From Symsagittifera roscoffensis (lineage: Eukaryota > Xenacoelomorpha > Acoela > Convolutidae): DNA of 60,000 nucleotides. The DNA lies in NCBI RefSeq assembly GCF_963678635.1, contig NC_087062.1, positions 13,562,670 to 13,622,669 of the forward strand, given 5' to 3'. Numbering within the stretch: position 1 is the stretch's first letter; every line of letters begins with the position of its first letter. The notes under the pieces were generated by a model, which saw nothing but the letters and a program-made list of their open reading frames with translations, searched no databases and was not told where the DNA came from. Positions 55,191 through 60,000 of this stretch are shown piece after piece. Made by a program: the position numbers and the translations under genes.

Positions 55191-55201
55191 TAAAAACACT
55201 A

Positions 55202-56116
55202 TGTAACATTCGTCTACTGCAGTCACACATGAGGCTTAAGAAAAATAGGCCCTATAACCACTGGCTCAAGGGTCAGGGACACTATCTCTTGTGTTTTTCT
55301 ACCTCAAGAACGGTCGGAGCCAGTTCGGTTCGCTTGTGACATGAGACTACGACCCGTTACAGCTTAAAGGCTACTACTAAAATATCCCCCCACTCTAGAA
55401 TTAGAAACGTCCCCATACTTAGGTCTCTAGATACCCAAAATACATGAACGCCGTTAAAAACCGGGTTGGAACAATCCGTTAAGTTGCTTTTTTCTTAGAC
55501 AGTGGAACTTTGATCCATTTCAGATGGATCAACCTAAAACTCGCCTTACCTCAACATAACAATCATAAAACACACTCTAGAATTTAAATTTGTACTCACA
55601 TAGTAGCACGCTCAAGAACCAGGAAGTAAATAAGTCGGTAAACAACTCAAGAATCAACAAAGTAACTAAAATGAGTTTAATGTCAGTCAGTTTTAACAAC
55701 AAGAACAAGTTTTTACTCTAGACTGCAAGTTCTCGTGAACCATTGGGACACTCTAGCTGTCCACCTTTCCACCGAAGGATCACTCTGGTCCAGTCAATAA
55801 TAGTATTCCAATCGTGATAATCCAACTCGTGGGAATGCTCTCGTCTCTGTTTCAGATGGGACAGCTCTACTCTAGGTTATTATTGCTTTCGAAATTGCGA
55901 ATAGCAATTTCCCACCGATTTTTCTAGCAACTTTCCCGCGATTGTTACTCAATTGTTCTGAAATTGTTCTGATCTCTTTTTCTGATTTTCAGTTCTCGCG
56001 AGAAAATCGTGCATGACAGGTTCCATTCGAAATTTTGAAAAATTAAATTTCACTCCAAAATCAAGTGTTTTTTGCTTCTCTCAAGGTCAAACTTCCAAAT
56101 ATGACCGACTGGCACA
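55202..56116 (-). repeat. 5' LTR of element C
   Basis: 915 bp, identical by eye to 33121-34035. In the sense strand it begins TGTGCCAGTCGG and ends CGAATGTTACA. It should contain the element's promoter and polyadenylation signals; I could not pin down a TATA box or an exact AATAAA. Confidence 0.95.
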
Positions 56117-56120
56117 GTTT
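56117..56120. repeat. Target-site duplication of element C, right copy
   Basis: GTTT, partner of 33118-33121. It is part of the LINE coding sequence. Confidence 0.8.
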
Positions 56121-56650
56121 AATTCCTGGAAGTTGTCTAGGATGCTTTGTTCGTACTCGCATTTTGATGAGAGTGATTTCCAATTTGTACACGAGAAGTT
56201 GATATCTCCAACAATGACAAGATTTTGTATGCCTTGCTTGCGTTGTGTTGCTTTTATTAAGTTCAGCAATTAGTTAAGTTGATCTAGTGACCATCGGTAT
56301 GGGCTAAACAAAGGGGCACAAAATATACAGCAGACAAGTATTGGTACAGATATCTTGAGTTGAACCATTACGCAGTCTTGCATGCCTGTATCAATGCGGT
56401 TATGTGGTATGTTGGCGTTGATGCCAATTAGAACTCCTCCGTGTTTCGATAGACCGCCTTTTGAAGTTCTTTCAGATCGATAGAGTTCAAATTGAGGCAA
56501 GAATATGGAGTTGTCTGTTACGTCGTTGGTTAACCATGTTTCGGTTAGGCAAAGTAGTTGGTATTGACAGCTTGTGTTTATCGCATTTGCGAAGTTTTAA
56601 GCTGTCAAACGTGTTGAATTGAAGCGCTGCGTAGACTTTATAACTGTTCT
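56117..56650 (-). pseudogene. Jockey/CR1-like LINE: endonuclease half
   Basis: Minus-strand fragment of an APE-type endonuclease domain. LLCLTETWLTND lies near 56540 (metal-binding Glu region), then GGVLIGINAN, a core ending in LVIVGDINFSCTNW (the D-x-N motif, near 56200), and FQELN at the junction with element C. The reading shifts frame near 56600 and again contains a stop near 56270. The 5' end of the LINE is about 56650. Together with 30734-33120 it makes one element split by C. Confidence 0.8.
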
Positions 56651-57125
56651 GAGTCTGCTAAAAGATTGGTCTAATAAAAAACCGGTCTGCTAAAATCCCT
56701 AGCACCTAAAATTCTAATGACAGCTTTGTCTTAAGTTAGAGTTTTTGAACCCGAAAAGAATGAACCTAAGCTAAAATCAAGGAGTGATACTAACAAGTAA
56801 ATTAATTAGATCAACTTTTTTGTTGGAATACTCAATAAGTCAGATTCGTCTTGAATGAGATAGTACAGATTGGGCTTGTTTGCGAATATGCCGCGAAGAA
56901 TTACAGGCTTGTCTGCGATTGTGCCGCGACGAGTTACCGTCCCTTGCGTCTAATACTTTCACCAATAGCAAATAAGTTTACTGATCTTCCTCAACAAATT
57001 CCGTTCTGGTAGTGTCGGTTTTCATATTTTTATAGCCTATTCAAGCTTATAGGAGTCAATTGTGGTAAATATAAATTGTGGCCGTGATTCGATTTCACAG
57101 AAATTTGTTAAAGTGTCAGGAAAAT

Positions 57126-57184
57126 CTGCCCTGCAGCATATGCATCTTATCATATAGGTGCTCTAATGACGCTTTTGATCATTC
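57126..57184 (+). pseudogene. Short duplicated fragment of the presenilin coding sequence
   Basis: The stretch from CTGCAGCATATGCATCTTAT to GACGCTTTTGATC matches presenilin positions about 57892-57950 (residues LQQMYLIIVGALMALLLI) with a handful of mismatches and a 1-2 base gap. It is outside the gene and not in an ORF, so it is a relic of partial duplication. Confidence 0.65.
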
Positions 57185-57300
57185 AGAGGGATGTTAAATT
57201 GCTCCTTTTTACTGTACTGTTGGCTTTTGTGGTTGGAACATTCTGTGCCACTTGCACAGCAATTGGGTATCTTTTTTTACCTTGAAATTGATAAATTTCT

Positions 57301-57302
57301 AG
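57301..57302 (+). promoter_or_regulatory. Acceptor-like AG immediately before presenilin ATG
   Basis: A T-rich tract (CTTTTTTTACC at 57271-57281) and TTTCTAG precede the ATG by 4 nt. Either a 5'-UTR intron end or a spliced-leader acceptor. Confidence 0.45.
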
Positions 57303-57306
57303 TGTT

Positions 57307-58629
57307 ATGACATCAGTAATTGGTGGGTCTTCTACTGGACCCCTGATTCCACCTTTGGCTCAAGGAGAACCCGATGCGGACGAAGTTGATGGTACAGAGG
57401 AACGTCGTCATCGACAAGCATCAGAAGATGAAGCACAAGATGTTAAGTATGGCGCGAAACACATCGTGTTGGTGATTGTGCCAGTTACTGTCTGTATGAT
57501 AATTGTATGTTTTTCTATCACACAACTCGATTTCTACCAGAAAACAGACTCATCGATACAACCCACTTTATATTACACTCCACTTCGAGAAAGTAACCAG
57601 GGTGGATGGGGAAACCTTGGGATCGCTGTTCTGAACTCCTTGATATTTGTGAGCATCGTTCTTGTGATGACAACAGTCTTGGTTTTACTCTACAAATATC
57701 GTTGCTATCGAGTTATCCATGGCTGGCTTATAGTGTCATCGTTTTTCCTTTTGTTCTATTTCTCCTTTGTTTATATGATAAGCTTAGCTAAGTGGATGAA
57801 TATTGCGCTAGATTTTATCACTACGTTCTTCTTCCTGCTCAATTTTGGAGTTCTCGGGATGCTGGCGATTCACTGGAAGGGTCCGCTTGTTTTGCAGCAA
57901 ATGTATCTTATCATTGTAGGCGCTCTAATGGCGCTTCTCTTGATCCGATATATTCCCGACTGGACGACCTGGGTACTTCTAGGAGTCTTGGCTCTCTATG
58001 ACTTGGCCGCCGTTTTGTTGCCAGTTGGCCCACTACGAGTCCTAGTGCAACTAGCACAAGAAAGAGACGAGCCAATATTCCCGGCATTGATATACTCATC
58101 GGCTATGGTGACTATGGCCGATAGCGAAGGTCGAGTTGCTAATGATGATGCAAAGCTATCTAAATTGGACAACAGTTGTACTGATAGAGCTGAAAGAGGT
58201 AGTTTGAGGGCACGCCACAGAGGGAGATTGAGCGACGACTCAATGCCAAGCGAAACCGCGCGCGAAGCGGTGGGAAGTCTCGGTGGAAATAATGCCACGA
58301 GTAATAACCGGACTTCGCACAACACAACTGATTCGGATCTGGAACTGGAAGACGAGGAGCGAGGCGTCAAGCTAGGACTCGGCGATTTCATCTTCTACAG
58401 CATACTGATCGGCAAAGCGGCCTCTAGCGGAGACTATACTGTAGTTTTTGCAGTGTACATTGCCATCATTTTTGGACTTATATCAACGGTTGTGCTTCTC
58501 GCATTCATGCGTCGCGCTTTGCCTGCGCTGCCCATTTCGATATTTTTCGGTTTATCGTTCTATTTCAGTACCATGTTTATAGTCAGTCCCTATGTTGAGC
58601 GATTGTCTTACGATCAGCTATTCCTGTAA
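57307..58629 (+). CDS. Presenilin, catalytic subunit of gamma-secretase
   Basis: A complete 440-residue protein without introns, usual length for the family (about 440-470). Presenilin is the aspartyl protease of gamma-secretase, cleaving membrane stubs such as Notch and APP relatives in the ER/endosomal membranes. Seen: an acidic N-terminus, conserved KYGAKH at the first membrane segment, HGWLI and NFGVLGM segments. Catalytic YD lies at 231-232, the PALIYSS site before the variable loop (about 265-345, hydrophilic, Asn/Ser-rich). GLGD is at 357-360 with catalytic Asp360, and PALP at 406-409. Nine hydrophobic segments are visible. The start at 57307 is the first ATG and follows TTTCTAG by four bases. 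AATAAA lies 35 bases after the stop. Confidence 0.97.
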   Translation: MTSVIGGSSTGPLIPPLAQGEPDADEVDGTEERRHRQASEDEAQDVKYGAKHIVLVIVPVTVCMIIVCFSITQLDFYQKTDSSIQPTLYYTPLRESNQGGWGNLGIAVLNSLIFVSIVLVMTTVLVLLYKYRCYRVIHGWLIVSSFFLLFYFSFVYMISLAKWMNIALDFITTFFFLLNFGVLGMLAIHWKGPLVLQQMYLIIVGALMALLLIRYIPDWTTWVLLGVLALYDLAAVLLPVGPLRVLVQLAQERDEPIFPALIYSSAMVTMADSEGRVANDDAKLSKLDNSCTDRAERGSLRARHRGRLSDDSMPSETAREAVGSLGGNNATSNNRTSHNTTDSDLELEDEERGVKLGLGDFIFYSILIGKAASSGDYTVVFAVYIAIIFGLISTVVLLAFMRRALPALPISIFFGLSFYFSTMFIVSPYVERLSYDQLFL

Positions 58630-58663
58630 ATTTTATAACGATGTTCTTTTATAAGCTTCCGTA

Positions 58664-58669
58664 AATAAA
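58664..58669 (+). terminator. Polyadenylation signal of presenilin
   Basis: AATAAA 35 bases after the TAA stop, followed by a T-rich stretch. The only canonical hexamer seen in the 3' region. Confidence 0.7.
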
Positions 58670-58809
58670 TTGTAGTTTGATTGATATTCAAAAATTAATT
58701 AAAAATTCTATGTTAATTTTCTCACCCGAGATCAAATGAATCCAAGTCAATTAAGTTGTGACGTCAAAAATGGATAAATATGGATAGTTTAGTTAATGTG
58801 GCTTTTTTC

Positions 58810-58811
58810 AG
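58810..58811 (+). promoter_or_regulatory. Splice acceptor just before the NCBP3 ATG
   Basis: GCTTTTTTCAG lies five bases before the ATG at 58817. No plausible upstream exon with a donor is visible in the 180 bp back to presenilin. A trans-splice acceptor in an operon is one explanation; a distant or tiny 5' exon is the other. Confidence 0.6.
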
Positions 58812-58816
58812 GTGAA

Positions 58817-60000
58817 ATGGTTATTCAGGAAAAAGCTGCCAAGCTTAAAATTACTGTGGATAACACACTGCCACTTCATCCATTAGAAGAGGCAAATGAG
58901 AAGAAGGGAGACGAAGATGAAGAAGAAAATGACGGTTTAGATGACGTTGTGTTTTTGGATCTCTTAAACTGCAGCGCTACTTCGGGTGTGCCTTTTCAAG
59001 ACAGACTTAGAGACGAAGTTGAAATAACTCGTCCTTTCAAAAAAAGAAAGCGATATCAGAATCCATATTACTATGTGAAGAATGAGGAACAAAATCAGAA
59101 AGTAAACGAAGAGGATACAGGAGAAAAAGAAAAGTTGCAACAACTTTTGGCCGAGGAACAAGACTTATCTGCCGCTGAAAAATTAAAGCGAAAGCAGAAT
59201 AGAGCGAAAACATTCGGCCATGTTTGGGGAGAAATTATTGCACCCGAATGCGACTTGATCCAAAGATATCAACTCAAAACAGGCGACGAAAAGAAATCAA
59301 AAGTAAGAACAACCGCAATTTATGTCCAGGGGGTTACAGATTTTTCCACAGAGCAGGTTTTTGAGTATTTCAAGCCCTACCCACCCGAAAGTTTAGAATG
59401 GATCGACGATGACTCATGTAATATCGTTTACGACTCTGACAAAGAATGCTCGTCATGTTTTCTGCAGTATTTATTCCCGACAATGCCAGAGTACTACAAA
59501 GTGCCTATAAAGCTCCCGATAGATAAAAAGATCGAAGCTTCCGATAGCTCGAAAGAAAACAACGACGAAGATAGTGTAGAAGATGGAGAGGTCGAGGAAG
59601 ACGAAGCGACCCTGGATAAAGTTCCAGAAGAACCGGACCCTACAATGTCCAAAAAGTGTTTCAAACTGGGAAATGATATCGTGTATGTAAAGGCACCTCC
59701 GCGTGAGAACTTAGACAGTAGTCGTGTACTGACTTCAATATGGAGATATGGACCGGTTCAAGTTGTCAATGATCAGATCGTTGTGATGAAATGCCGGTAT
59801 GCTGTTGAAATGGACCGGAAAGAAATGTACGCCATGCTGAAAAGCAAGTATTATCAAGAAAAAGGAAACCCCCACTTTGGCAACATGGTTGGAGTTATTT
59901 CGAATTCGTTCAAAGAACGATATCTGCAAAAGCGTGGAATTCTAAAGAATTCGAACCCAAGTGTGTGGATAAAAAACCCGGTCCAAGGATCCGTTTTTAA
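58817..60000 (+). CDS. Nuclear cap-binding protein subunit 3 homologue (partial)
   Basis: Open for 394 codons to the window edge; the C-terminus is missing. NCBP3 (formerly ELG/C17orf85) binds capped RNA with NCBP1 in the nucleus and supports mRNA export. Seen: an acidic N-terminus and a basic KRKR stretch at about 75-79. The RRM-like region (about 165-220) has IYVQGVTDFST, then YFKPYPP and the family hallmark EWIDDDSCNIVY (194-205), matching the vertebrate EW-x-DD-x-SCN-x-V motif. An acidic GEVEEDE stretch lies at about 257-263. A second conserved block, KYYQEKGNPHFGNMVGVISNSF (about 344-365), matches the QYY..GNPNYGGM..ILSNSW block of vertebrate NCBP3. No intron in the visible part. Confidence 0.88.
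   Translation, partial: MVIQEKAAKLKITVDNTLPLHPLEEANEKKGDEDEEENDGLDDVVFLDLLNCSATSGVPFQDRLRDEVEITRPFKKRKRYQNPYYYVKNEEQNQKVNEEDTGEKEKLQQLLAEEQDLSAAEKLKRKQNRAKTFGHVWGEIIAPECDLIQRYQLKTGDEKKSKVRTTAIYVQGVTDFSTEQVFEYFKPYPPESLEWIDDDSCNIVYDSDKECSSCFLQYLFPTMPEYYKVPIKLPIDKKIEASDSSKENNDEDSVEDGEVEEDEATLDKVPEEPDPTMSKKCFKLGNDIVYVKAPPRENLDSSRVLTSIWRYGPVQVVNDQIVVMKCRYAVEMDRKEMYAMLKSKYYQEKGNPHFGNMVGVISNSFKERYLQKRGILKNSNPSVWIKNPVQGSVF

Larger units (their letters stand above)
52661..55201 (-). other. Element C 5' leader (noncoding)
   Basis: 2.5 kb between 5' LTR and Gag-Pol ATG. Contents: the primer-binding block (55176-55190), an A-rich sense tract (about 54880-54975), a 70-bp triplicate (54517-54712), a minisatellite (about 52970-53672) and, close to the ATG, a splice-acceptor-like site (52716). 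Apparent ORFs across the minisatellite are by-products of its periodicity. Confidence 0.85.
33121..56116 (-). mobile_element. Element C: complete giant LTR retrotransposon (22,996 bp)
   Basis: Minus-strand element, 5' LTR 56116-55202 and 3' LTR 34035-33121. In sense order it holds the 5' LTR, a 2.5-kb leader with minisatellite, ORF1 Gag-Pol (2935 aa), a 0.5-kb spacer with splice acceptor, ORF2 (SGNH hydrolase), ORF3, a short 3' region, a polypurine tract and the 3' LTR. The LTRs appear identical base for base at a constant offset of 22,081, implying recent insertion. Domain order protease-RT-RNase H-integrase places it in the Ty3/gypsy (Metaviridae) class. Its length, about three to four times that of a usual gypsy element, comes from the leader, the Pol extensions and about 9 kb of accessory ORFs. 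Confidence 0.95.
56651..57306 (+). other. Host intergenic region upstream of presenilin
   Basis: 656 bp, AT-rich, presumably holding the presenilin promoter or the tail of an upstream operon gene. It contains a short copy of presenilin coding sequence (57126-57184). An acceptor-like TTTCTAG ends at 57302, four bases before the ATG. Confidence 0.6.

Noticed and set aside
56013-56273. ORF spanning the LTR and LINE junction on the plus strand
   Set aside because: Chance reading across the 5' LTR of C into antisense LINE; the same start occurs in the other LTR copy with a different tail.

Overview
This window comes from an invertebrate animal genome. Only the last 3 kb holds host genes: an intronless presenilin (57307-58629, +) and, 187 bp downstream on the same strand, the start of a nuclear cap-binding subunit NCBP3 gene (58817 to the window end, +). 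Both have a splice-acceptor-like AG a few bases before the ATG. That spacing would fit an operon or spliced-leader organisation, but this is inference. I cannot name the species.

The other 57 kb is nested retrotransposons. Element A (1-7588, -) is the 5' part of a Ty3/gypsy-class LTR element: LTR, 3.1 kb leader, gag and the start of the protease. Element B (7589-29455, +) is a related but decayed copy of about 22 kb. It lies head-to-head with A, and only the distal third of its 5' LTR remains beside A's LTR, so A probably inserted into B's LTR. B is followed by a LINE scrap (29621-30133, +) and then by a jockey/CR1-like LINE (-), whose RT half is at 30706-33120 and endonuclease half at 56117-56650. 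Element C (33121-56116, -) split that LINE. C is a complete, young LTR element of about 23.0 kb, with two 915-bp LTRs that look identical and a 4-bp target duplication.

Element C (and in ruined form B) is the most interesting object. Its first ORF (2935 aa) is an uninterrupted Gag-Pol: two zinc knuckles, DTG protease, RT with YVDD, RNase H, a long acidic spacer and an HHCC/DD35E integrase. It ends in a 435-residue extension whose last 150 residues look like a TARG1/OARD1-type macro domain. A second reading frame of about 2960 codons follows, preceded by a splice acceptor conserved between B and C. It carries a complete SGNH (GDSL) hydrolase domain, a degenerate second SGNH-like domain, a hydrophobic segment, and a C-terminal third with two Cys/His clusters conserved in B. 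In C this frame is broken only by one UAG and one UGA, both in frame. I know of no described LTR-element family with this combination of macro domain, SGNH hydrolase and long accessory frame.

The noncoding parts are also structured. The A and B leaders hold a tandemly duplicated RNA element with covarying stems, a tRNA-like stretch and dozens of GGAGGGT motifs. Element C has a 10-13 bp minisatellite (GTCCCAAGAC core) and a 70-bp triplicate in its leader, and the hexamer CTCWAG is strongly over-represented along its whole length. All three leaders share a displaced primer-binding block and an A-rich tract at the same distance from the LTR.
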